NCBI GenBank assembly: GCA_037128595.1
Contig: JBAXWB010000001.1
Location: 1 to 64,000, forward strand
Direction: 5' to 3'
Origin: a bacterium
GTDB taxonomy: Bacteria; Verrucomicrobiota; Kiritimatiellia; CAIKKV01; CAITUY01
Length of the DNA: 64,000 bases
In this document: piece by piece, positions 5,183 to 13,940 of the stretch
Layout: every line of letters starts with the position of its first letter
Numbering within the stretch: the first letter of the stretch is position 1
The notes under the pieces: model-generated
Database searches by the model: none
What the model was told of the DNA's origin: nothing
Seen by the model: only the letters and a program-made list of their open reading frames with translations
Program-made: the position numbers and the translations under genes

Positions 5183-8134
5183 TTAGTCGTGGAAGGCGAG
5201 ATACCGGCCTACCCGGTGATGGAGGGGAAATTCGAGTGAGGACCAGCCATCCACTCCGGTGGTTACGGGGAAGCGTTCCCCCGTGGCCAGATCATAGGCC
5301 TGGGAGGAGGGCTTTTGGAGTTTGACCTGGGCGGAGGCCCGGACCGTTCCAGGCAGGTGTCCGAACATCAGCAGGTAATCTTTACCCGCCCGGCTGACCA
5401 CTTCCTTGGCCACATAGAGCTGCCCTGTCTTGAGATTTCGCGGGACAATCCCCAGATGCAGGCATAGCCGGTTAAGCGAGTGATGTGCAATACAGGCATC
5501 ACGCTCATATTGGTGAGCGCCATCCGGGGAGTCCGGCCCGCAGTCATAACCCGCCAGCAGGATGGAGCCACGTCCATAGGGACGGCGTACGAGGAGCGGG
5601 TGACCCGCCGTGTCGCGGACCAGCACCTCGCCGTCCGCGTGAACGGGTTTGGCGTGACCGGACGACTGTCCGCCGGCAAACGAGGGGGGCCAGAGAATGG
5701 TGCAGGGCCGGCTTTCCCCATACGTCACATCCTCAAGTTTCAGGATCTTGCGCAGGAAGGTGAGGGGGATAGGGGTGCGGCCCGCCTGACATGAGTTCGG
5801 GAACACAAGGAGATTCAGGCCCTTCTCCACGGATTCCCTGATCAGCCAATACCACCCTTCATCATTGGGCAGCATGGATCCGCCCGTCCCGATGGTGGCC
5901 GTTTGGCCCATGAGCTCATCGGGCGGAAGCGTCAGCAGACGGTAGCAGGAGAAGTCGAACCGGTGGTTACGGCAGAGCAAGGCGGCGCTCTGGTCGAGCC
6001 GGGCAGCCACATTGGCCAGTGAGGACCAGTCGGTCCAGCCAATCCGGTCAATAACGGCCAGTTCAGGATCCAGCCGCTGGGCCCCCATGATGGTCCGCCT
6101 GATAAACCCGTTGCGGGCGATCGTGTCGCCGGTCAACCCCAGGTCTGGGCCGGGAATCGTGTAGTAGTTGGCGTTGGTCCGCAGCGATTGATACAGCGCG
6201 TCGTCGTACTGCCGGTAGTCGCCTCCGACCTGCCAGGCTTCGCCGCCCCATTCGGGACCTGCGTTATGGAGCGCCACATGGTGGGGCTCGAACTTACGCT
6301 CCTCGAGCCAGTGTTTGGCCTTGGCTTCCAGATAAAAAGAGGAGAGGTCCGAGATCGATCCGGCGCCATGGCCGGGAAGGTCGGGCGGAACCTTGTCCGG
6401 TGCATTCGCCGCACAGACCCTGAACGCTTCCTGAATGCCGCCCTGGATCGTCCAGGCACGGAAGTCGAGATAGACCCGCCAGGCATCGGGATCAAGGTCG
6501 GCCAGAGGGACGGGCACCTCTTCCAGCGATGTGAAGGCACGGCCATAGAGGGCACTGATCTGGTCCATTGAATAGCCGCGCTGTTCCAGTAGATAACGGC
6601 TGAAGGCCTTGCGCTCGATGGGGGAATAATCGAACAGGGTGGACGGATTCCCGTAGTAGTAATAGCCGTAAGGAAAATCCGAATTGCCGAAATCGGGAAT
6701 AAAGCGCCACACACCCCGGTGTCGGGCGTACCGCTTGGTGAGTTGATCCAGCATGGCGAAATAGTGCTGGCGATAGAACGGACTCCATAAGGTGGGGAAG
6801 TTGCCCGGGTGACCGTCTTTGTCAATGGCGGGCTCTTTCAGGGTCCAGGCCGGTACACCCCCATCCCCCAGCGCGGCGCCGCGGGTGACGGGAAACAGCC
6901 AGAACGAGAAGACCACACCCTCCTCGGCGGCAAACGCGGCCAGGGCGTCCGGAATGGTCCAGTCGTAGCGTCCGGCTTCAGGTTCAATATCTTCCCAGGG
7001 CAGATTGGCACGGATGTATTGACACCCGCGCCGGCGCAGTTCGCGGACGAACGCGCGGTATTCTTCGGGAACGGTTCCGCCCTGGAAGGCCCAGAAGGTG
7101 GAGGCTCCGAATCCCAGGTGGGTGGCGGCATCATCCGGCACCACATATTCATTCGTTTCAGCAAGGGTCATATCCCGGCCGTTAATGCGGGCGACCAGCT
7201 GATAACGGGTGATGCCGAACGGCCGTTTCGGGAGTTGAACCAGTCGGGAAGTGGTCCCGCTCAAGGGACCGCGCAGTTCGGGGAGGTCCAGTATCTGCCT
7301 GGTCTCACCATGGATCAACTGGACGCTTTCAATGAGGACGGGGTGGCCGCAGGGCGTGGTCATGCGAACCCGCACCTGGCTGCCGGCACTCAGCGTGTGG
7401 ACGGGTTCGAGTTCGATGGCTCCGGCGACGGGGGCCGGTTCGAGCCAGCGGAGCAGGGCCTGTACGAGCGGGGTGGCGCCGACCCAATTCCGGTCGAGCA
7501 GGCCGGGGTTATGGGTCCAGGGGCGGTAGTAAACCCCCTGCACGTTTTCCCGGAATTCGCCGCCCGTGAATCCGATCACGGCCAGTTTGGCTCCGAGGAA
7601 TTGCTCCCGTTTCCGCTCTACGCAGACGACGGCGTGGGAGGTGGTGGAATGGTCATAACTTTTGATGGTGAAAAGACAATGCGTTTCATCCGGGGGAAAG
7701 GCGGTGACTCGCAGGCCCGGAAGATCTTTACCGGCAATGACGTCCAGTCCGGGCAGGTCGCCCAGGATCGCGCGTCCGAATGGTGTCAGGCCGGTCACGT
7801 TGACGCCATCATTGCAACGGGTCAGGTTCAGCCGCCAGGACTCCATGTTGCGTAAGGGGAACCAGGCGTCATGATTGGGCAGGTCGCCCAGGAACAACAG
7901 ACTGCCCCCCGCTGCATGGAACCGGATCAGGCTGGAGAGCGCCTCCGGGGAGAAGTTGCCCCGGACATATGGCAGGATCAGCGTGTCGATCTGGCTGCGC
8001 TGCAGGGTCTCAAGCCCGGCGGCATCGAGGGTCAGACAGGAATCATTCATGGCCGTCACGACCCGGCGGACATCCTCTGCCGTGAATTCCGGAAGGGGAA
8101 GAAACCCGGCGCTTTCAAATACTGCGATCTTCAT
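5183..8134 (-). CDS. Large GH42-like (beta-galactosidase-related) protein, active site atypical
   Basis: A 983-residue protein without a signal peptide. Residues 1 to about 235 look like a glutamine-amidotransferase/ThuA-like Rossmann domain (LILPYVRGNFSPEAL, GGSLLFLGDLP). Next comes an Ig-like stretch, then a TIM barrel from about 345 (FWAFQGGTVPEEYRAF, then LRRRGCQYIRANLPWEDIEPEAGRYDW), and a C-terminal domain with GRGSILLAGYDCGPDSP. The barrel ends resemble GH42: Y-x-x-F-x-x-WL-like helices and QISALYGRAF. Where GH42 enzymes have the Asn-Glu acid/base pair, this protein reads PDFGNSDFPYG (about 479-490), with no Glu. It is probably carbohydrate-active with unknown substrate, or catalytically altered. 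The ATG follows one base after the GH130 gene's stop. Confidence 0.65.
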   Translation of the reverse strand: MKIAVFESAGFLPLPEFTAEDVRRVVTAMNDSCLTLDAAGLETLQRSQIDTLILPYVRGNFSPEALSSLIRFHAAGGSLLFLGDLPNHDAWFPLRNMESWRLNLTRCNDGVNVTGLTPFGRAILGDLPGLDVIAGKDLPGLRVTAFPPDETHCLFTIKSYDHSTTSHAVVCVERKREQFLGAKLAVIGFTGGEFRENVQGVYYRPWTHNPGLLDRNWVGATPLVQALLRWLEPAPVAGAIELEPVHTLSAGSQVRVRMTTPCGHPVLIESVQLIHGETRQILDLPELRGPLSGTTSRLVQLPKRPFGITRYQLVARINGRDMTLAETNEYVVPDDAATHLGFGASTFWAFQGGTVPEEYRAFVRELRRRGCQYIRANLPWEDIEPEAGRYDWTIPDALAAFAAEEGVVFSFWLFPVTRGAALGDGGVPAWTLKEPAIDKDGHPGNFPTLWSPFYRQHYFAMLDQLTKRYARHRGVWRFIPDFGNSDFPYGYYYYGNPSTLFDYSPIERKAFSRYLLEQRGYSMDQISALYGRAFTSLEEVPVPLADLDPDAWRVYLDFRAWTIQGGIQEAFRVCAANAPDKVPPDLPGHGAGSISDLSSFYLEAKAKHWLEERKFEPHHVALHNAGPEWGGEAWQVGGDYRQYDDALYQSLRTNANYYTIPGPDLGLTGDTIARNGFIRRTIMGAQRLDPELAVIDRIGWTDWSSLANVAARLDQSAALLCRNHRFDFSCYRLLTLPPDELMGQTATIGTGGSMLPNDEGWYWLIRESVEKGLNLLVFPNSCQAGRTPIPLTFLRKILKLEDVTYGESRPCTILWPPSFAGGQSSGHAKPVHADGEVLVRDTAGHPLLVRRPYGRGSILLAGYDCGPDSPDGAHQYERDACIAHHSLNRLCLHLGIVPRNLKTGQLYVAKEVVSRAGKDYLLMFGHLPGTVRASAQVKLQKPSSQAYDLATGERFPVTTGVDGWSSLEFPLHHRVGRYLAFHD

Positions 8135-8135
8135 C

Positions 8136-9071
8136 TCATTCCCCTTTCAGGCAGGCATTGATGATCTGGCTCAACGAACCGGTCGCCAGGCACATGTAGG
8201 TGTCCGCGGCGCCGTAATAGACCCGCAGCTCATCGCGGGCGACATCAGCGAGTGCGGAGCAGGCGAAGACGACATTGGGGACGTTGCCGTTAAATTCGTA
8301 GTCCCGGTCAGGGGTCAGGATCCAGCTTTTCATCTGGCCAACGATTTTTTCGGGGTTCTCCAGGTCCAGAAGCATGGCGCCAAGGGAATAGCGCGAGCCG
8401 GCACACGAGTCCTGGACGCCGTGGGTGATGACGAGCCAGCCTTGTTCCGTCCGGATCGGGACAGTCGGTCCGACCTTCTTGCTGTTCCAGTGGAAGCCGG
8501 CGCGCAGGAGGGGGCGGAACTGACCCCAGTGAATCAGGTCCGGGGAGCGGGCGATCCAGATATCGCCTTCCCGCCGGCCGGAGGGGCGGTCGAGGCGGAC
8601 ATAGTTTCCGCCGATCTTTTCAGAGAACAGGCAGGGGACGCGGTTCATGGGGAGTGAGACAATTTCGATGTGCTCATAGGTCTTCCAGTCCTTGGTGCAA
8701 CCCAATAGGGCGACGGTACCCAGGTAACTATCGCCAGGCCGCATGATGTAATAGGTGTCCCCGATCTTCGTGACCCGCGGGTCGATGGCCCAGCGGTCGA
8801 GATGAAAGAGGGGATTGTCTTCACCCTGGGCCTGGGGCGTAAATTGAATGAACGGTTCCGGGTTGATGTTGAAGTGAATGCCGTCGTCGCTGTCACAGAC
8901 GTGCATCGAGGTGAACTCCTTGTTGCGCCAGATGACCGGTTGCAGGAGATGGATCTTATCGCGATAGATGAACGGGCAGCCATTCATCATGGCTTCAGCG
9001 CCCGGCAGCATGTTGGGGCGTAGGATGGGGTTTCCGGAATACCGCTTGAGATATGTTTCTTCTCGATACAT
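8136..9071 (-). CDS. GH130-family glycosidase/phosphorylase
   Basis: A 311-residue five-bladed beta-propeller of the GH130 type. Landmarks in order are SGNPILRPN, ENPLF-like GEDNPLF, WAIDPRVTKIGDTYYI (Asp97 fits the family's catalytic acid), CTKDWKTYEHI, FSEKIGGNYVRLDRPSG, IARSPDLIHWG, NSKKVGPTVPIRTEQGWLVITHG, LGAMLLDLENPEKI, VPNVVFACS and VYYGAADTYMCLA. Characterised relatives act on beta-mannosides or mannosyl-glucose, mostly by phosphorolysis; which applies here cannot be told. No signal peptide, so cytoplasmic. A GGGAG lies before the ATG. It forms an operon with the GH42-like gene, suggesting a joint intracellular glycan-breakdown step. Confidence 0.85.
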   Translation of the reverse strand: MYREETYLKRYSGNPILRPNMLPGAEAMMNGCPFIYRDKIHLLQPVIWRNKEFTSMHVCDSDDGIHFNINPEPFIQFTPQAQGEDNPLFHLDRWAIDPRVTKIGDTYYIMRPGDSYLGTVALLGCTKDWKTYEHIEIVSLPMNRVPCLFSEKIGGNYVRLDRPSGRREGDIWIARSPDLIHWGQFRPLLRAGFHWNSKKVGPTVPIRTEQGWLVITHGVQDSCAGSRYSLGAMLLDLENPEKIVGQMKSWILTPDRDYEFNGNVPNVVFACSALADVARDELRVYYGAADTYMCLATGSLSQIINACLKGE

Positions 9072-9115
9072 GGCTGCTCCCTTAAAAAAATATGACGGCT
9101 TATGAAAAAGTTCAT

Positions 9116-9144
9116 ATCCTGCCGAGAGCGAGGATTGATGTCAA
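9116..9144 (-). promoter_or_regulatory. Possible promoter of the GH130 operon
   Basis: On the minus strand a perfect TTGACA (9144-9139) is followed 17 bp later by CAGGAT (9121-9116), a weak -10. It lies about 45 bp upstream of the GH130 start in the divergent gap with tex. The -35 match is strong and the -10 is poor. Confidence 0.35.
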
Positions 9145-9255
9145 GAAATGCCGATATTTCGAATTCTGGCGGGCGGCATTCTGCCGAGATTGAATTTTTT
9201 TCTTTCTTCCTGTCGGGAATCAGTAAAAATGCCCCCCTTTTTTGAGGAGAACACC

Positions 9256-11577
9256 ATGGTTGCTGAAGTTGATCAAAATGATGCGTTAGATGCCTCGTCA
9301 ATTCCCCGCCTGGCGGCGGAGTTGGCCATCGCCCCCCGGCAGGTTCTGGCTGTGGCCAAGTTGCTGATGGAGGGGGGGACCATTCCCTTTATTGCCCGTT
9401 ACCGCAAAGAAGTGACCGAGAATCTTGATGAAGTCCAGATTGGAAAGATCCAGGAGCGGCTCCAGTATTACAAGGATCTTGAGGAGCGCCGACAAACCGT
9501 TCTGGATTCCATCGGGGAGCAGGGGAAGTTGACCGAAGAACTCAAGGCCAAGATTCTGGCCTGCACCACCAAGACGGTGCTGGAGGATCTCTATCTGCCC
9601 TTCAAGCCCAAACGCCGGACCCGTGCGATGATCGCCCGGGAAAAGGGGCTGGAGCCGCTGGCCCTGATGATCCTGGCTCAGCCTGCCACCGGAAATCCCG
9701 ACAAGGAGGCCGAAGCGTTTATCGATGTGGAAAAGAAGGTCGAGTCAGGGGCCGACGCCTTGTCAGGTGCCCGTGACATTGTGGCTGAACTGATTTCTGA
9801 AAATGCGGATATCCGGGCATTGGGCCGCCAGTATTATGCCGCCAACGGGGTGATTGTGTCCGAGGCGGTCAAGGAGAAGACGCAGGAACCGACCAAGTTT
9901 GAGCAGTATTACGACTTCAAGGAGAAGGCGGTGGATATCCCCTCGCATCGCTATCTGGCGATTCGGCGTGGCGAAAATGAAGGGGTCTTGAAGCGCTCGT
10001 TCACCGTTGAGGCCGAGCCGGTGCTGCGCCGGATCGGGGAGATCATGAAGGTGAATGAGCGGTCCCCGTTTGCCGTTCACCTGCGGACCGCCATTGAGGA
10101 TAGCTATAAGCGCCTGATTGCGCCGAGCGTTGAGACCGATGTATCGGTGGACCTGAAGATGAAGGCGGACCGGGCGGCGGTGGAAATATTTGCCAAGAAC
10201 CTGCGGAGCCTGTTGCTGGCGTCACCCCTGGGCGGACGCGCGGTGATCGCGGTGGATCCGGGGATTCGCACGGGCTGCAAAGTGGCGGCGATGGATGCCA
10301 CCGGCAAGTTCCTGGAGAATACGACCTTGTATTTGAGCCAGGGCGAGCGCGCGGGCATGGAGGCCCGGATTGATCTGGCCAAACTGATCGCCAAGGTGCA
10401 GCCGGCCGCGATCGCCGTGGGCAACGGGACCGGCGGGCGTGAAACCGAGGCCTTTATCCGCGACACCCTCAAAAAGGCCAATTTGTCGAATATCATGGTG
10501 ATCCAGGTCAATGAGTCGGGGGCCAGTATTTATAGCGCCTCTGAAGTGGCCCGGGATGAATTCCCAGATCTGGATCTGACCGTGCGTGGTGCCATATCGA
10601 TTGGACGCCGGTTGCAGGACCCCCTGGCGGAATTAGTGAAGCTGGATCCGAAGTCTATCGGGGTGGGGCAATATCAGCATGATGTGCATCAGCCGCTGTT
10701 GGCTCAGAAGCTTGAGGATGTCGTCGTCAGCTGTGTGAATCACGTCGGGGTTGAAATCAATACGGCCAGCGCCTTTCTGCTCGCCCGGGTCTCGGGGGTC
10801 GGAAACAGTCTGGCCAAGAAGATTGTGGCCTATCGCGACAAGCATGGTGCCTTTACCAGCCGGGCCGCCTTGTTGAAGGTGCCCAGTCTGGGGCCCAAGG
10901 TCTTTGAGCAGGCTGCCGGGTTCTTGCGGATCCGGGGCGGAGCCCATTTGCTCGATGGCTCGGCGGTGCATCCGGAACGCTATGCGCTGGTTGAAAAAAT
11001 GGCGGCTGATCTTGGCGTAGAGCTGAAGGAGTTGGTGGGGAATGCCACGCTGGCCGACAAGATTGAGATCCGCAAATATGTCAGTGCCGAGGTGGGGGAG
11101 CCCACCTTGAAGGATATTATCGCGGAATTGAAGAAGCCGGGGCGCGATCCCCGAGAGACGTTTGAGGCGCCCTGCTTCCGGGATGACGTCAATGCCATCG
11201 AAGATCTCAAGCCGGGTATGGAGTTGATGGGTATTGTCACCAATGTCACCGCCTTTGGGGCGTTTGTGGATGTGGGCGTGCATCAGGATGGCCTGGTGCA
11301 TGTGTCCGAACTGGCCGACCGGTATATCACCGATCCCGCCGAGGTGGTGCAGGCCGGGGACCGGATCAAGGTCTGGGTCAAGGATGTGGACGCCCAGCGC
11401 AAGCGGATCGCCCTGAGCGCGAAAAGCGGTAGCCGGGCAGGGACCGGGTCCAGTCCGGGTTCCGGAGCCGACCGGGGCGCCAACAGGCCCGGCGAACGGC
11501 GCGGGCCGGGGAACGGTCCACGCCCTTCCGCCAGGCCGGCCTTCAATTCAAATCCATTCGGGGGATTGGGGTTGTAA
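9256..11577 (+). CDS. tex: Transcription accessory protein Tex
   Basis: 773 residues from the ATG at 9256, the same length as E. coli Tex; a GAGGAG sits 7 nt upstream. The N-terminal helical region contains the conserved GGTIPFIARYRKEVTENLDE. A YqgF/RNase H-like domain begins near residue 330 (AVDPGIRTGCKVAAMD). Helix-hairpin-helix segments follow (NTASAFLLARVSGVGNSLAKKI), and an S1 RNA-binding domain occupies about 654-720 (GIVTNVTAFGAFVDVGVHQDGLVHVSELA). The tail is rich in Gly, Arg and Pro. Tex binds RNA and polymerase and affects transcript stability. The frame is open upstream to 9148, but the shorter start has the ribosome-binding site and matches family length. Confidence 0.97.
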   Translation: MVAEVDQNDALDASSIPRLAAELAIAPRQVLAVAKLLMEGGTIPFIARYRKEVTENLDEVQIGKIQERLQYYKDLEERRQTVLDSIGEQGKLTEELKAKILACTTKTVLEDLYLPFKPKRRTRAMIAREKGLEPLALMILAQPATGNPDKEAEAFIDVEKKVESGADALSGARDIVAELISENADIRALGRQYYAANGVIVSEAVKEKTQEPTKFEQYYDFKEKAVDIPSHRYLAIRRGENEGVLKRSFTVEAEPVLRRIGEIMKVNERSPFAVHLRTAIEDSYKRLIAPSVETDVSVDLKMKADRAAVEIFAKNLRSLLLASPLGGRAVIAVDPGIRTGCKVAAMDATGKFLENTTLYLSQGERAGMEARIDLAKLIAKVQPAAIAVGNGTGGRETEAFIRDTLKKANLSNIMVIQVNESGASIYSASEVARDEFPDLDLTVRGAISIGRRLQDPLAELVKLDPKSIGVGQYQHDVHQPLLAQKLEDVVVSCVNHVGVEINTASAFLLARVSGVGNSLAKKIVAYRDKHGAFTSRAALLKVPSLGPKVFEQAAGFLRIRGGAHLLDGSAVHPERYALVEKMAADLGVELKELVGNATLADKIEIRKYVSAEVGEPTLKDIIAELKKPGRDPRETFEAPCFRDDVNAIEDLKPGMELMGIVTNVTAFGAFVDVGVHQDGLVHVSELADRYITDPAEVVQAGDRIKVWVKDVDAQRKRIALSAKSGSRAGTGSSPGSGADRGANRPGERRGPGNGPRPSARPAFNSNPFGGLGL

Positions 11578-12209
11578 TAAGGATGACGAATAGATCAACA
11601 AACCTGAAGGGGTTGAAGTCTAAAGCCAGGGGATTTAACCCCTACAATCATTGTATGAAAGCGGACATTGAGGCCGAGTTGAGTGGAGGAGTCCGAAGCC
11701 TTTTTTCGCACGGTTTGGCCACAACGTGGGCGCCTGAGAACATGAACCCGGGGTTTCTCCCCGGGCTGAGGAGTGGCACCCGCTTCGGGGTGCAGGGACA
11801 ACGGGTAGATAATTAAATGGCCTTAAACCGCTTGTTTTTCAACCACCGGAGCCAGGGCACAAGAATCGCCTCTTTCCCAGTCCAGTCAACTGGACTGGAA
11901 TTTCGATTTTCTTAGGAATCTACGCCGAAAAAGCTTCAAAACGCTCGTTTTGGAGATGATCCGGGATCGGGAGACCCGCGTGTATGCGCCCACGGGCTTT
12001 CCGGGCCGTCTTCTCCTGATCCCCCTGCTTCGCCATCGCCGCCGGATCGTTACCCGGAACTTGCATTTGGGTAGGGCGAACCGTCCCGGTGAGCCGCTGC
12101 GGCTGCCAAGTGGTTGTTTTGTCCAATCCAGTCCGATGGTGTGCCGCAGTTTTTTTGGGGGAATCTCCTGCGGTTGCATCTACGCCGATCAATGGCTATA
12201 GTGCCCGGC
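11578..12209. other. 632-bp gene-free, inverted-repeat-rich gap
   Basis: No convincing gene was found here on either strand. It contains GGGGATTTAACCCC near 11628, a 7-bp perfect hairpin CCCGGGG/CCCCGGG (11747-11765), a second hairpin GCACCC/GGGTGC (11776-11793), and a 10-bp perfect palindrome CCAGTCCAGT-CA-ACTGGACTGG (11877-11898). An 11-bp direct repeat ATCTACGCCGA occurs at 11918-11928 and 12178-12188. The segment GGTAGGGCGAACCGTCCCGG near 12070 is itself partly palindromic. The first 240 bp could encode a structured RNA or be the tex terminator region; no known RNA family was recognised. Confidence 0.6.
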
Positions 12210-12797
12210 ATGAGAGTAACGGGAGGCATATTACGGGGGCGTCTGATCAAGGCGCCCAAGGGGGATGAGGTGCGGCCGACGCAGGATATGGTCCGGCAGG
12301 CGGTTTTCTCTTCATTGGCTGACCGGATTCCCGGCGCCTCTTTTCTTGACCTGTTTGCCGGAACCGGCGCCGTGGGGCTGGAGGCGTGGAGCCGGGGTGC
12401 CGCCCGTATTGACTGGGTGGAAGGCGGGGCCAAGGTGTTTCCTGTCCTGCAGTCGAATCTGGAGGCCTTGTGTGGTGGGCTGTCCGGCAAGACCGGGGAT
12501 CAGGAGTGGCTGGCCACGCGGAGTGATGTGTTCCGGTTCATTGAAGGGTTGCGGGGCACACGGAGCTATGACCTTATTTTCGCGGACCCCCCCTATGACC
12601 GGCCTGGTACGGCCAACTGGGCGGGCCGGCTGTTGAATATGCTGGCGGCGGGCGGACTTCTGGCGGATGATGGCGTTTTTGTAATGGAACAGTCCCGTGA
12701 AGAGGCTGAAGCCCGGCATTTTGCCTGGGAGAGCATGACCTCAAAGGTGTACGGGGGGACGCGGGTAACGCTTTACAGGAAAATGAGGAAATCATGA
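12210..12797 (+). CDS. rsmD: 16S rRNA (guanine966-N2)-methyltransferase
   Basis: 195 residues from the ATG at 12210, which gives the family N-terminus MRVTGGILRGRLIKAPKG. The SAM-binding loop is LDLFAGTGAVGLEAWSRGA (around 43-60) and the catalytic D/NPPY motif is FADPPYD (Asp126-Tyr129). It methylates G966 of 16S rRNA during 30S assembly. An alternative in-frame ATG at 12192 would add six residues. It overlaps coaD by 4 bp (ATGA), the common rsmD-coaD pairing. It opens the long ribosome/lipid gene cluster. Confidence 0.93.
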   Translation: MRVTGGILRGRLIKAPKGDEVRPTQDMVRQAVFSSLADRIPGASFLDLFAGTGAVGLEAWSRGAARIDWVEGGAKVFPVLQSNLEALCGGLSGKTGDQEWLATRSDVFRFIEGLRGTRSYDLIFADPPYDRPGTANWAGRLLNMLAAGGLLADDGVFVMEQSREEAEARHFAWESMTSKVYGGTRVTLYRKMRKS

Positions 12798-13276
12798 AAC
12801 ATTCAGCCATCTATCCCGGGTCATATGATCCGCTAACCTTAGGCCACCTGGATTTGATCGAACGGGCATCCCATATTTTTGAAGAGGTCATTGTGGCGGT
12901 GGGGGTCAACTCCCGGAAAAAAACCGTGTTCAGCGCCGAGGAGCGGATGGCCATGGTCAAGGCGTCGGTCAAGGGGATGAAAAACGTCAAGGTGGATGCC
13001 TTTGATGGACTGCTGGTGAATTACGCCCGTGCCAAGGGCATTCATGTCCTGTTGAGGGGGTTGCGCGCCTTTTCTGACTTTGAGTACGAGTTCCAGATGG
13101 CGCTGGCCAACCGGAAAATGGCCCCCGAAATAGAAATGATTTTCCTGATGCCGAAGGAAACCTTCAGCTACATCAGCTCCAGTACGGTGCGGGAAATTGC
13201 CGAGCGCGGCGGGGATGTCACGCCCTTTGTTCCGCCGGCGGTGAAGCGGTTTATCGACAAAAAGATGGGAAGGTGA
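12794..13276 (+). CDS. coaD: Phosphopantetheine adenylyltransferase
   Basis: 160 residues, the family's normal length. The nucleotidyltransferase T-x-G-H motif is at residues 15-18 (YDPLTLGHLDLIERA) and the second motif is ISSSTVREIAERGGDV near 127-142. LLRGLRAFSDFEYEFQMALANR, which forms the phosphopantetheine pocket, is intact. It makes dephospho-CoA, the penultimate step of CoA synthesis, and so supplies the 4'-phosphopantetheine arm needed by the acyl carrier protein encoded downstream. Both ends overlap neighbours by 4 bp or less. Confidence 0.97.
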   Translation: MKHSAIYPGSYDPLTLGHLDLIERASHIFEEVIVAVGVNSRKKTVFSAEERMAMVKASVKGMKNVKVDAFDGLLVNYARAKGIHVLLRGLRAFSDFEYEFQMALANRKMAPEIEMIFLMPKETFSYISSSTVREIAERGGDVTPFVPPAVKRFIDKKMGR

Positions 13277-13278
13277 CC

Positions 13279-13788
13279 ATGTCTATCAAAATTGAGCCTT
13301 GGCGGATTCCCGAGGAGGGGTTGGATATCGAGGGACAGGTTCCTGCGGAAGTCGTTGATCTTAAAGAGGATGTGAACGCTCCTGCGGCCGGACCCATCGA
13401 CTACGAGTTGCATGTCCAATGCCTCGAGCATGAATTGCTCGTGACGGGGCAGGTGCGGGCCGAGGTGAAGTTGGTGTGTTCGCGCTGTGCGGACATCATC
13501 GTGGAAGAGGTGGAGGATAGGGCCTTTTTCTACGAGCAGGAAGTCGTCAATCTTCATGAGACGCTAGACTTGACGGATGAGGTTCGCGAAACTATTATCC
13601 TCGCCTTTCCAAATTACCCGGTGTGTCAGGAATCGTGTCGTGGGTTGTGTCCCGTGTGCGGCGTAAACCTGAATCGGGCGAAGTGCGGGTGTAAGCCGCT
13701 TAAGGAAATGTGTTGGACGGCATTTAGCGGTCTGGACAATATTGAGGTGAAAAATGGCAGTTCCAAAAAGAAAAAAATCGAAAGCTAA
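13279..13788 (+). CDS. YceD/DUF177 family protein
   Basis: 169 residues from ATG 13279, preceded by GGAAGG; a GTG at 13273 overlapping the coaD stop is an alternative. The centre has LVCSRCADIIVEEVED and the C-terminal part a cysteine cluster (CQESCRGLCPVCGVNLNRAKCGC) typical of DUF177. In plants and bacteria this family is linked to 23S rRNA accumulation and is almost always encoded just before rpmF, as here. Its last 35 bp overlap the rpmF start. Confidence 0.9.
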   Translation: MSIKIEPWRIPEEGLDIEGQVPAEVVDLKEDVNAPAAGPIDYELHVQCLEHELLVTGQVRAEVKLVCSRCADIIVEEVEDRAFFYEQEVVNLHETLDLTDEVRETIILAFPNYPVCQESCRGLCPVCGVNLNRAKCGCKPLKEMCWTAFSGLDNIEVKNGSSKKKKIES

Positions 13789-13936
13789 GATTCGTACCCG
13801 AAGGGCATGTATCAAGGCTCGTGTGATGACGATCAAGAACTGTCCGCAGTGCGGGGCTCCTCAGGAGCCGCACCGGGTATGCCGTTCATGCGGCTACTAT
13901 CGCGGGCGTCAAGTGGTGAGCGTCAAGGCTGACTAA
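13754..13936 (+). CDS. rpmF: 50S ribosomal protein L32
   Basis: 60 residues beginning MAVPKRKKSKAKIRTRRA, with a four-cysteine zinc ribbon (CPQCGAP, then CRSCGYYRGRQV). Length and both motifs match bacterial L32 of the zinc-binding type. It starts inside the 3' end of the yceD-like gene and ends 4 bp before plsX, the classic yceD-rpmF-plsX arrangement that couples ribosome and phospholipid synthesis. Confidence 0.97.
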   Translation: MAVPKRKKSKAKIRTRRACIKARVMTIKNCPQCGAPQEPHRVCRSCGYYRGRQVVSVKAD

Positions 13937-13940
13937 GCCT

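Noticed and set aside
6809-7855. Antisense frame of 348 codons inside the GH42-like gene
   Set aside because: No domain; the opposite strand reads a continuous 983-aa protein with recognised blocks.
11583-11816. Small open frame (77 aa) after tex
   Set aside because: Its sequence is dominated by the GC hairpins and has no recognisable domain or ribosome-binding site; it looks like chance.
11578-11820. RNase P RNA, tmRNA or 6S RNA after tex
   Set aside because: Signature sequences of these RNAs are missing on both strands.
11950-12201. Small open frames on both strands in the gap before rsmD
   Set aside because: They overlap each other, have biased Arg/Pro content and no homology that I recognise.
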